DNA from: an uncultured Muribaculum sp. | GTDB lineage: Bacteria; Bacteroidota; Bacteroidia; Bacteroidales; Muribaculaceae | Assembly (NCBI GenBank): GCA_910578835.1 | Contig: CAJTSK010000024.1 | Span: 1 to 38,599 of the forward strand | Length of the DNA: 38,599 bases | Reading direction: 5' to 3' | Shown here: positions 17,613 to 25,358 of the stretch, one piece after another | Numbering within the stretch: position 1 is the first letter of the stretch | Layout of the letters: every line of letters starts with the position of its first letter | Translations under genes and position numbers: made by a program | Notes under the pieces: model-generated | What the model saw: the letters and a program-made list of their open reading frames with translations, nothing else | What the model was told of the DNA's origin: nothing | The model's database searches: none

Positions 17613-19043
17613 ATGGATACACAGTTAACAATGAATGGAAATAACGCGAAAGCCACGGCTAACCGCGGATTTTATCAGCTCAGCTGGCTTCAGCGTGTCG
17701 GATTCGGCTCGGGTGACCTTGCCCAGAATCTAATCTATCAGACAATAAGCATGTATCTGCTCTTCTTCTATACCAATGTGTATGGACTGGAGCCGGCAGT
17801 AGCCGCGATAATGTTTTTGATTGTCAGAATCGTGGATGTAATATGGGATCCGCTGGTAGGTACTTTTGTCGACAAGCATGACCCGAAGCTCGGAAAATAT
17901 CGTGCCTACCTTGTGCTTGGCGGTATTCCTTTGACCGGTTTTGCAATCCTCTGTTTCTGGAACGGTTTTTCAGGCTCGCTTCTGTATGCCTATATCACAT
18001 ATGTAGGGCTTTCGATGTGTTACACTCTGGTCAATGTGCCTTACGGCGCGCTTAACGCGTCGCTGACACGCGATACCAACGAGATTACAATCCTTACCTC
18101 CGTAAGAATGTTTATGGCTAATGTAGGCGGTCTTGCCGTGGGTATGGGTATTCCTATCATTCTCAAGATTTTTGACCCGACCGAGACCACTGACCTTTCT
18201 ACCTCCGACTCGGCATGGTTTATCACCATGTCGATTTACGGCATCATCGGTCTTGCGCTTCTCATCTTCTGCTTCACCCAGTGCCGCGAGCGCGTGGTGA
18301 TGGACAAGTCGGAGACTGAAAATGTGAAGGTGTCTGACCTATGGCTCGAATTTGTACGCAACAAGCCTCTGCGCATCCTTGCTTTCTTCTTCATTACAGC
18401 TTTCGGGCTTATGGCGATAAGCAATTCAGCCGGGGCATATTATATCAATTACAATCTTCACGGTACAGCCGACCAGCTCTCCATATTCATGGGACTTGGC
18501 TCGATACCTGCCTTCATCTTCATGCCTTTGATACCTAAAATCAAGCGTATGGTGGGCAAAAAGGGTATGTTCTATATCTTCCTGATGACCGCCATTGTAG
18601 GTATGGGCATGCTGTATATGATTTCGATGATTGACGCTCTCAAGGAGCATATGTGGCTCGTGTATGTGGCACAGTTTGTGAAATCCACAGGTATAATTGT
18701 TGCCACCGGCTACATGTGGGCTCTTGTTCCCGAGGTGATTTCCTATGGTGAATACACCCACGGCAAGCGTATCTCAGGAATCGTTAACGCCTTGACCGGA
18801 ATTTTCTATAAGGCCGGTATGGCGCTTGGCGGTGTTGTCCCCGGACTCGTATTGCAGTTTGTGCATTTCGATATGACGGCTTCCGTACAGACTCCGTTTG
18901 CGGAGCAGGGCATACTCTGGCTTGTGGCTGTGATACCTGCTTTGCTGCTCCTCCTCGCGATGTTTATCATCTCTAAATATGAGCTTGATGACGACCGTAT
19001 CGACAGTATCAATGCCGAGATAGAGCGTCGTCATAAGGGATAG
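17613..19043 (+). CDS. GPH-family (MFS) sugar:cation symporter, probably for xylo-oligosaccharides
   Basis: A 476-residue inner-membrane transporter with about twelve hydrophobic segments. The GPH (glycoside-pentoside-hexuronide) signature is clear near the N-terminus: GDLAQNLIYQTISMYLLFFYT, then VDVIWDPLVGTFVDKHDPKLGKYRAYL. The family couples uptake of pentosides and hexuronides to H+ or Na+. Its place between the periplasmic enzymes and a cytoplasmic GH43 suggests that it imports short xylo-oligosaccharides, or products of GH67. ATG 17613 is used; an in-frame ATG at 17631 is possible. The C-terminus is cytoplasmic and highly charged. Confidence 0.92.
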   Translation: MDTQLTMNGNNAKATANRGFYQLSWLQRVGFGSGDLAQNLIYQTISMYLLFFYTNVYGLEPAVAAIMFLIVRIVDVIWDPLVGTFVDKHDPKLGKYRAYLVLGGIPLTGFAILCFWNGFSGSLLYAYITYVGLSMCYTLVNVPYGALNASLTRDTNEITILTSVRMFMANVGGLAVGMGIPIILKIFDPTETTDLSTSDSAWFITMSIYGIIGLALLIFCFTQCRERVVMDKSETENVKVSDLWLEFVRNKPLRILAFFFITAFGLMAISNSAGAYYINYNLHGTADQLSIFMGLGSIPAFIFMPLIPKIKRMVGKKGMFYIFLMTAIVGMGMLYMISMIDALKEHMWLVYVAQFVKSTGIIVATGYMWALVPEVISYGEYTHGKRISGIVNALTGIFYKAGMALGGVVPGLVLQFVHFDMTASVQTPFAEQGILWLVAVIPALLLLLAMFIISKYELDDDRIDSINAEIERRHKG

Positions 19044-19083
19044 TCATGTTATCTTAGTTATTTATATTATTCAGTACAGATTT

Positions 19084-20211
19084 ATGAAAAAATTAGTATC
19101 GTCAATTATTGTTGCCGGAATGGCAATAGCGGGAATGTCGCTCTCATCTTGTTCGCAGAAAGTAGATGCCGAGCCGACATTGAAAGAGGCTTTTAAGGAC
19201 AACTTTCTGATGGGTGTTGCTGTCAACGCCAATCAGGTGGCTGGCATAGACTCTATCGGTAAGGCTGTGGCTGCAAAACACTTCAATTCGATAGTGGCTG
19301 AAAATGTCATGAAATGCGAGAAGATACATCCTCAGGAAAATGAATATTTCTGGGACGATGCCGACGCATTTGTGAAATTTGGCGAGGAAAACGGCATGTT
19401 TATCATCGGTCACTGTCTTGTGTGGCATTCTCAGTGTGCCCCCTGGTTTCTTGTTGATGAAAAAGGTGAATATGTAGATGCCGAGACGTTGAAGCAGCGT
19501 CTGCGCGACCATATATACACAGTTGTCGGCCGTTACAAAGGCAGGATTAAAGGCTGGGATGTGGTAAATGAGGCTATTGTTGAGGATGGAAGCTACCGTA
19601 ACAGCGGTTTCTATCAGATACTTGGCGAAGAATTTATACCGCTTGCATTCCAGTATGCCCATGAGGCTGACCCCGATGCCGAGCTTTATTATAATGATTA
19701 TGGCATGAATGTGCCCGGTCGCCGCGAGACAGTCGTGAAAATGGTCAATGACATGAAAGAGCGCGGTCTCCGCGTGGATGGTATCGGCATGCAGGCTCAT
19801 GTGGGTCTGGACTACCCCGATTTGGACGAGTTTGAGACTTCAATAGAGGCATTTGCCGGTACCGGCTGCAAGGTCATGATTACCGAGTGGGACATGACTG
19901 CGCTTCCTACCGTGACACATTCGGCAAATGTAAGTGACACAGTGGCAGAGAAGCCCAATCTTAATCCTTATCCCGACGGACTTCCCGCTGACGTGGCTCA
20001 GGCATGGAACGACCGCATGGAAAAGATGATGGATCTTCTCGTGAAGCATTCCGATGATATTTCACGTGTTACCGTGTGGGGATTGAGTGATGCCGACACC
20101 TGGCGCAACGACTGGCCTGTTGCCGGAAGAACCGATTATCCGCTCCTTTTTGACCGTAACCATGAGATGAAACCGTTCCTTGGCAAATATCTTGGACAAG
20201 AGAAAAAGTAA
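19084..20211 (+). CDS. GH10 endo-xylanase, compact, probably a periplasmic lipoprotein
   Basis: A 375-residue xylanase with an uninterrupted GH10 barrel. The lipobox is at Cys23 (LSSC), but Ser-Gln-Lys follows instead of an acidic pair, so it probably stays in the periplasm (inference). Motifs: GHCLVWHSQ near 115-123, acid/base Glu163 in WDVVNEA, nucleophile Glu268 in MITEWDM, and VTVWGLSD..TWR near the C-terminus. The 105-residue distance between the two glutamates is the classical one. It should shorten fragments imported by SusCD. GH10 products often carry methylglucuronate on the non-reducing xylose, which suits the GH67 two genes downstream. Confidence 0.94.
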   Translation: MKKLVSSIIVAGMAIAGMSLSSCSQKVDAEPTLKEAFKDNFLMGVAVNANQVAGIDSIGKAVAAKHFNSIVAENVMKCEKIHPQENEYFWDDADAFVKFGEENGMFIIGHCLVWHSQCAPWFLVDEKGEYVDAETLKQRLRDHIYTVVGRYKGRIKGWDVVNEAIVEDGSYRNSGFYQILGEEFIPLAFQYAHEADPDAELYYNDYGMNVPGRRETVVKMVNDMKERGLRVDGIGMQAHVGLDYPDLDEFETSIEAFAGTGCKVMITEWDMTALPTVTHSANVSDTVAEKPNLNPYPDGLPADVAQAWNDRMEKMMDLLVKHSDDISRVTVWGLSDADTWRNDWPVAGRTDYPLLFDRNHEMKPFLGKYLGQEKK

Positions 20212-20234
20212 TAAAATTCAAACAAAGTATAGTT

Positions 20235-21218
20235 ATGAAAAAGATGAGATATCTTGTACCCGGCGATTATATGGCTGACCCGGCGGTACATGTGTTTAAC
20301 GGCAGAGTATATATCTACCCCTCTCATGACTGGGACAGCGGTGCCGGTGAAAATGACAATGGCGACCACTTTGAAATGAAGGATTACCACGTGTTCTCGA
20401 CCGACGACGTGATGGAGGGCGAGGTTGTGGATCATGGCAAGGTGCTCGATGTCGAGGATATACCCTGGGCAGGACGCCAGTTGTGGGATTGCGACGTGGC
20501 TGAAAAAGATGGAAAGTACTACATGTATTTTCCGTTGAAGGATAAGAATGATGTATTCCATATCGGAGTGGCTGTAGCCGACTCTCCTGAGGGACCATTT
20601 ATCCCTCTTGCCGACCCTATGCGCGGAAGCTATTCAATAGACCCCGCAATTTTCAAGGAAGGCGACGACTACTATATGTATTTCGGCGGTCTTTGGGGTG
20701 GTCAGCTTCAGCGTTACCGCGACAACAAGGCGCTTGAAGAGCCGCATCTTGAGCCTGACGAATGTCCCGCGATACCTTCGCGCGTGGCACGTCTGAGCAA
20801 GGATATGCTCCAGTTTGCCGAGGAGCCGCGCCCCGTTGTGATTCTTGACCCGGAGACCGGGAAGCCTCTTACCGCGGGCGACAACACCCGCCGTTTCTTC
20901 GAGGCTTCATGGATGCACAAGTATAATGGAAAATATTATTTCTCATATTCTACCGGCGACACTCACCGTCTTTGCTATGCAATCGGTGACAATCCTTACG
21001 GTCCTTTCACTTATCAGGGCTGCATCATGACTCCGGTTGTGGGCTGGACCACTCACCACGCTATCGTGGAATATAAGGGAAAATGGTATCTTTTCCATCA
21101 CGACTGCGTGCCTTCCGGCGGCAAGACATGGCTAAGAAGCCTTAAAGTCACCGAACTTGAATATGATGCCGATGGCAAGATTATAACAATTGACGGTGGT
21201 GGTACAGGCGATGAATAA
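20235..21218 (+). CDS. Cytoplasmic GH43 beta-xylosidase (GH43_1-like)
   Basis: A 327-residue five-bladed propeller glycosidase that releases xylose, or possibly arabinose, from short oligosaccharides. The catalytic triad is visible: Asp15 (MADPAV, base), Asp136 (SIDPAIF, pKa modulator) and Glu223 (FEASW, acid). TTHHAI near 274 probably holds the central metal. Because the base lies at residue 15, no signal peptide can be present and the enzyme must be cytoplasmic, next to the symporter in the pathway. It overlaps the GH67 start by eight bases, which suggests translational coupling. The length fits GH43 subfamily 1. Xylosidase is preferred over arabinofuranosidase from context. Confidence 0.9.
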   Translation: MKKMRYLVPGDYMADPAVHVFNGRVYIYPSHDWDSGAGENDNGDHFEMKDYHVFSTDDVMEGEVVDHGKVLDVEDIPWAGRQLWDCDVAEKDGKYYMYFPLKDKNDVFHIGVAVADSPEGPFIPLADPMRGSYSIDPAIFKEGDDYYMYFGGLWGGQLQRYRDNKALEEPHLEPDECPAIPSRVARLSKDMLQFAEEPRPVVILDPETGKPLTAGDNTRRFFEASWMHKYNGKYYFSYSTGDTHRLCYAIGDNPYGPFTYQGCIMTPVVGWTTHHAIVEYKGKWYLFHHDCVPSGGKTWLRSLKVTELEYDADGKIITIDGGGTGDE

Positions 21219-23238
21219 GTATATATCAACCTTTATTACTATAGTTGCCGGCATGCTTTTCAGCATGTCGGCAATGGCTTATGACGGGGCGCGGCTCTGG
21301 CTTCCGGCGGCTTCCGACGCTAATGGCGCTACGGTCAAGCTTGAGGCGAAAGGTGCAGCAGCGGCGATTGCCGCGCAGGAGTTGCGTGATTCGTGGTCGG
21401 GCAATGGTACCGTTGTTCTGCGTGTTAAACGTGACAAGGCTCTCGGAGAGGATGGTTACCGCATAATTCCGTCAGGAGATAATCTTACTGTAACCGCCAA
21501 TAGCGGGACAGGACTCCTATATGGCGCATATCATCTGTTGCGTATGCAGTCGATGGGTAAGCCGGTTGACAGCGTTATTACCGAGGTGCCGGCATTTGAC
21601 CTGCGTGTGCTTAACCATTGGGACAATCTCGATGGCACCATAGAGCGTGGCTATGCGGGAAAAAGCCTTTGGAAATGGGAGGAATTGCCTGGTAAGGTTT
21701 CGCCCCGTTATAAGGAATATGCGCGCGCCAATGCCTCGGTGGGCATTAATGGCGTGGTGCTTAATAATGTCAATGCCTCGTCGCGCATACTTTCACGCGA
21801 GTATATTGAAAAGGTAAGGGTGCTTGCCGATATTTTCCGCCCCTACGGGATAAAGGTGTATCTCTCGGCTAATTTCGCGGCACCGATGCAGCTTGATTCA
21901 CTTCCTACCGCCGACCCGCTCGACAAAGATGTGGCGAAGTGGTGGAAGAAAAAGTGTGACGAGATATATGCGGCAATACCCGATTTCGGCGGATTTCTTG
22001 TGAAGGCAAATTCAGAGGGACAGCCCGGTCCGTGTGATTTCGGTCGCACTCATGCCGAAGGCGCCAACATGATGGCGCGTGCCTTGCGTCCTCACGGCGG
22101 TAAAGTTATGTGGAGGGCTTTTGTCTACTCTCCGGTTGATGCCGACCGCGCCAAGCAGGCTTACATGGAGTTTCAGCCTCTTGACGGAAAGTTTGATGAC
22201 AATGTGATTGTACAGATAAAGAATGGTCCGGTCGATTTCCAGCCGCGTGAGCCGTTCAGCCCGCTATTCGGTGCGATGCCTTCGACCCCGCAGATGGCAG
22301 AGCTGCAAGTGACGCAGGAGTATCTCGGTCATGCCAATCATGTCGCTTTCCTTGCCCCTATGTGGGAGGAGTTTTTCGGTTGGGTCAAGCCTGAGTCGCT
22401 GAAGGCTATTGCCGGGGTGGCTAACATAGGTGACGATGAAAACTGGACAGGACATCCGCTTGCACAGGCAAACTGGTACGCATTTGGTCGTCTCGCATGG
22501 AATCCGGCGCTCACAAGCGGCGAGATTGTGCGTGAATGGCTACCTGCAGGAGTGTATGGCTCGCATGATGTTCCTGCCGATATAAAGAGCGGGATTGAGG
22601 ATATGATGCTCATGAGCCGTGAGGCTGTGGTGGATTATATGATGCCGCTCGGGCTTCACCATCTCTTTGCTTTTGGTCATCATTACGGACCGGAGCCTTG
22701 GTGTAATCCCGAAGGCGCGCGTCCCGACTGGCTTCCGTCTTATTATCACCGTGCCGATTCTGCCGGAATAGGCTTTGACCGGTCTCCTTCGGGTAGTAAC
22801 GCCATTGCTCAATATCCGGAACCTTACAGGTCGCTCTACGCATCGTCATCGACTTGTCCCGACAACCTGCTTTTGTGGTTTCATCATCTGCCGTGGGATT
22901 ACAAGATGAAATCGGGCGCGACACTCTGGGATGAGCTATGCCGTCATTACGAGCGCGGATGTGTCGCCGTGAGCGACATGCAGAAGTCCTGGATGAAGGC
23001 AAAGCCTTACATCGCGCCTGAGCTTTATCGCGATGTGGAGGAACGTCTTGCCACTCAGGCGCGTGATGCAATATGGTGGAAAGATGGGTGTCTGTTGTAT
23101 TTTGGCGAAATTTCAGGTATGCCGTTGCCCGATGATGTCACTGCTCCGGTGCATACGCTCGAACAGCTTCGCGCTGTCGACCTCGGCATATCCAATTACG
23201 AATCGCCGTCGACATCGCTGCTAAACTCGAAGCGATAG
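21211..23238 (+). CDS. GH67 alpha-glucuronidase
   Basis: A 675-residue enzyme that removes (4-O-methyl-)glucuronic acid from the non-reducing xylose of xylo-oligosaccharides. Catalytic residues are Glu269 (KANSEGQPGP), Asp342 (GPVDFQP) and Glu370 (VTQEYLG). From memory these match Glu292, Asp365 and Glu393 of Cellvibrio GlcA67A with a constant shift of 23 residues. A signal peptide (about 1-23, ending AMA) places it in the periplasm. The frame is open back to 21190, but ATG 21211 overlaps the GH43 stop and begins a proper signal peptide. It is the last gene of the locus and ends ten bases from the convergent murI. Confidence 0.96.
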   Translation: MNKYISTFITIVAGMLFSMSAMAYDGARLWLPAASDANGATVKLEAKGAAAAIAAQELRDSWSGNGTVVLRVKRDKALGEDGYRIIPSGDNLTVTANSGTGLLYGAYHLLRMQSMGKPVDSVITEVPAFDLRVLNHWDNLDGTIERGYAGKSLWKWEELPGKVSPRYKEYARANASVGINGVVLNNVNASSRILSREYIEKVRVLADIFRPYGIKVYLSANFAAPMQLDSLPTADPLDKDVAKWWKKKCDEIYAAIPDFGGFLVKANSEGQPGPCDFGRTHAEGANMMARALRPHGGKVMWRAFVYSPVDADRAKQAYMEFQPLDGKFDDNVIVQIKNGPVDFQPREPFSPLFGAMPSTPQMAELQVTQEYLGHANHVAFLAPMWEEFFGWVKPESLKAIAGVANIGDDENWTGHPLAQANWYAFGRLAWNPALTSGEIVREWLPAGVYGSHDVPADIKSGIEDMMLMSREAVVDYMMPLGLHHLFAFGHHYGPEPWCNPEGARPDWLPSYYHRADSAGIGFDRSPSGSNAIAQYPEPYRSLYASSSTCPDNLLLWFHHLPWDYKMKSGATLWDELCRHYERGCVAVSDMQKSWMKAKPYIAPELYRDVEERLATQARDAIWWKDGCLLYFGEISGMPLPDDVTAPVHTLEQLRAVDLGISNYESPSTSLLNSKR

Positions 23239-23248
23239 GGTAGTGGCT

Positions 23249-24085
23249 CTAAAGAGTGATTGATGTAGCCTCTACAGGCTCGGATAAAAATACTGTCGCC
23301 GACTCGGAAAACTTGTCGGAACTTTCAGTAGTCAGGTATCGGCACGTTGCAGTTTTACTGCAGCGTGCCGTCATTTCAGGGTGTCGTCTGAGGTAGTCGA
23401 CGAGGCTGTCAGCCACGATTGCTCCTTGTGAAAGCACCGTCACCCCTTCCGGTACATATTTCTCCACCTTGTCCTTGAGCAGTGGATAGTGGGTGCAGCC
23501 TAATATGACAGTGTCTATGCCCGGGTGTTGCGACATAAGGCGCTCGACATCGCGTTTTACGAAATAGTCTGTGCCATCTCCTGCCGCTTCTCCGTTTTCA
23601 ACCAGAGGCACCCACATCGGGCATGCCTGCGAGAATGTATTGAAGTGGGGATAAAGTTTCTCTATCTCCATGTCATAGCTGCGGCTGCGCACAGTGCCCG
23701 GAGTCCCGACAATGCCGATATTGCCGGTCTTGGTTATTTCTCCGATTTTTTCCACGGTGGGGCGTATTACCCCGAGCACCCTTCTGTCAGGGTCGATTGA
23801 GGGAAGGTCGTTTTGCTGTATTGTTCTCAGAGCCTTTGCCGATGCGGTATTGCAGCCGAGTATCACGAGCTGGCAACCTTGCTCAAACAGGTAGCGCACA
23901 GCCTCCAGTGTAAAACGGTACACAATGTCAAATGAGCGTGTGCCGTAAGGCGCCCTTGCGTTATCGCCGAGATATATGTAGTCATATTGCGGCAGCTTGT
24001 GTCGTATCTCGTTGAGGATGGTCAAGCCTCCGTAGCCGGAGTCAAACACGCCTATCGGACCCGGGGCTGAGCTTAGTCTTGTCAT
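23249..24085 (-). CDS. murI: Glutamate racemase
   Basis: A 278-residue cytoplasmic enzyme that makes D-glutamate for peptidoglycan. Motifs are IGVFDSGYGGLT with Asp15, the first catalytic cysteine in LGCNTAS and the second in LGCTHYPLL. The longer open frame up to 24130 would start inside the hairpin upstream and adds a non-conserved stretch, so I chose ATG 24085. It is the last gene of the minus-strand envelope cluster and is separated from ompH by a strong hairpin. It converges on GH67 with a ten-base gap and no visible terminator. Confidence 0.95.
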   Translation of the reverse strand: MTRLSSAPGPIGVFDSGYGGLTILNEIRHKLPQYDYIYLGDNARAPYGTRSFDIVYRFTLEAVRYLFEQGCQLVILGCNTASAKALRTIQQNDLPSIDPDRRVLGVIRPTVEKIGEITKTGNIGIVGTPGTVRSRSYDMEIEKLYPHFNTFSQACPMWVPLVENGEAAGDGTDYFVKRDVERLMSQHPGIDTVILGCTHYPLLKDKVEKYVPEGVTVLSQGAIVADSLVDYLRRHPEMTARCSKTATCRYLTTESSDKFSESATVFLSEPVEATSITL

Positions 24086-24102
24086 ATGTGATGTAAAAAA
24101 GT

Positions 24103-24131
24103 AATGCCGTACCCCTTGGAGGTACGGCATT
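24103..24131 (-). terminator. Hairpin between ompH and murI
   Basis: A perfect 11-base stem (24103-24113 with 24121-24131) closes on a 7-base loop. Read on the minus strand it is followed after two bases by six T, as in an intrinsic terminator. On the plus strand six T also follow directly, so it may work both ways. It lies only 17 bases before the murI start, so it may be an attenuator between the chaperone genes and murI rather than a full stop. Confidence 0.65.
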
Positions 24132-24157
24132 TTTTATGGGGTTAGTGATGAGACTTC

Positions 24158-24658
24158 TTACTTAATGTTAAGACGGGTCTTTACAAGAGGAGTTACATCG
24201 GTAACATCAGAGCCTGTGTAGAGAGGCATAAGGTTTTCAAATATAAAAGTCATGCCGTTTTCCTTACCTACAGCATCGATAGCCTGACGTACCTTTTCCT
24301 GGATGGGGGCAATGGCAGCTTCCTGCTGACGCTGGAGATCCTGGGTGGCGGTAGAGTGGAACTGCTGCATCTTCTGGTCGAGTTCCTGGATTTCCTGGAT
24401 ACGGCGCTCCTTGATTGACTCGGGGGTGTCGGCTGCAAGAGCCTGATACTCGCTATACTTCTTTTCTGCTTCTTCGCGAAGTTTCTGGAATTCGTCTTCG
24501 TAACGCTTTGAAGATGCAGTAATTTGTTCCTGTGCTGCCTTAAATTCGGGCATAGCCTCAATGATTGTCTGGGAATTAACAACACCAAACTTGGGTGACT
24601 GAGCTACTGCGAGCATCGGAAACGCTACTAATATAGCGAGCAAAATTTTTTTCATCAT
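24158..24658 (-). CDS. OmpH/Skp-family periplasmic chaperone (second copy)
   Basis: A 166-residue periplasmic chaperone for outer-membrane proteins. It has a signal peptide (about 1-20, cut after AVA), the conserved start of the mature chain (KFGVVNSQTIIEAMPEFK), then a long, charged coiled-coil arm (about 45-125) and a C-terminal beta segment (GMTFIFENL). Skp proteins form trimers with helical tentacles that hold unfolded barrels for BamA. Two start codons are adjacent (MM); either is possible. It follows another ompH copy by 112 bases and has its own promoter box at 24707-24714. Confidence 0.9.
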   Translation of the reverse strand: MMKKILLAILVAFPMLAVAQSPKFGVVNSQTIIEAMPEFKAAQEQITASSKRYEDEFQKLREEAEKKYSEYQALAADTPESIKERRIQEIQELDQKMQQFHSTATQDLQRQQEAAIAPIQEKVRQAIDAVGKENGMTFIFENLMPLYTGSDVTDVTPLVKTRLNIK

Positions 24659-24706
24659 ATTCAGTTGTGTAATGTTAAATTTTTCTATTTATGTTAATTG
24701 ATAATG

Positions 24707-24738
24707 CAAAGATAAGAAACACAATCCATATATGCCAA
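24707..24738 (-). promoter_or_regulatory. Promoter of the second ompH gene
   Basis: On the minus strand, TTG (24738-24736), a 21-base spacer and TATCTTTG (24714-24707) fit the Bacteroidetes pattern. The leader would be about 43 bases. Confidence 0.5.
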
Positions 24739-24770
24739 TCAAACTATATTAAAAAATCATATAGCATGAA

Positions 24771-25286
24771 TTAGTTGGCATATCCCATCTTGGCAAGCAC
24801 TTCGTTGCTTACATCGATACGGGGCGAGGCATAGATTATATTAGCCGATGATGCGCGGTCAAATATACATTGATAACCTCTTTCATCGCTGACTTTCTTG
24901 ACGGCATTGTAAATCTCATCTTGGATAGGCTGCATGAGACTCTGACGCTTTTTGTAAAGCTCGCCTTCCGGTCCGAAATATTTGTAGCGGAGCTCGGTTG
25001 CCTCCTTTTCCTTAGCTACTATCTCGGCTTCTTTCTTGGTCTTCTGCTCATCGGTCAGAAACACCATGTCGCTCTGATAATTCTTGTACATGGTCTGCGC
25101 TTCGTTAGCTTTTGCCTCCACTTCTTTTTGCCAGCGTTGTGAAATCTGGTTGAGCTGTTCGTTTGCCATTTCATATGCGGGTATATTTTTCAAGATATAC
25201 TCCATATCGATGAGCGCGAATTTCTGTGCCGAGGCTCCGAACGCGATTGCTATCGCCATGAAGAGCGCTAATGTCAATTTTTTCAT
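24771..25286 (-). CDS. OmpH/Skp-family periplasmic chaperone (first copy)
   Basis: A 171-residue member of the same chaperone family as its neighbour. It has a signal peptide (cut after ASA, about 20), the mature start QKFALIDMEYILKNIPAYEMA, a coiled-coil arm of alternating Lys/Glu (about 45-125) and the ending CIFDRASSANIIYASPRIDVS. It lies 72 bases downstream of bamA in the same direction, as in many Bacteroidetes. The two copies have clearly diverged in the arm, which suggests different clients or hetero-oligomers (inference). Confidence 0.92.
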   Translation of the reverse strand: MKKLTLALFMAIAIAFGASAQKFALIDMEYILKNIPAYEMANEQLNQISQRWQKEVEAKANEAQTMYKNYQSDMVFLTDEQKTKKEAEIVAKEKEATELRYKYFGPEGELYKKRQSLMQPIQDEIYNAVKKVSDERGYQCIFDRASSANIIYASPRIDVSNEVLAKMGYAN

Positions 25287-25358
25287 GTTGCAGTCAATTA
25301 AATGTTTATGATAATATGACGCTTTAGCCGGTAATTAGTTTAGTCTTGTTTGAATTTT

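Noticed and set aside
19144..19800. 218-residue minus-strand open frame
   Set aside because: It is antisense to the second GH10, whose catalytic motifs are intact; the composition is that of a reverse-frame shadow.
23266..23279. AGCCT/AGGCT hairpin between GH67 and murI as a shared terminator
   Set aside because: It is inside the murI coding end, has a five-base stem and lacks a T run on either side.
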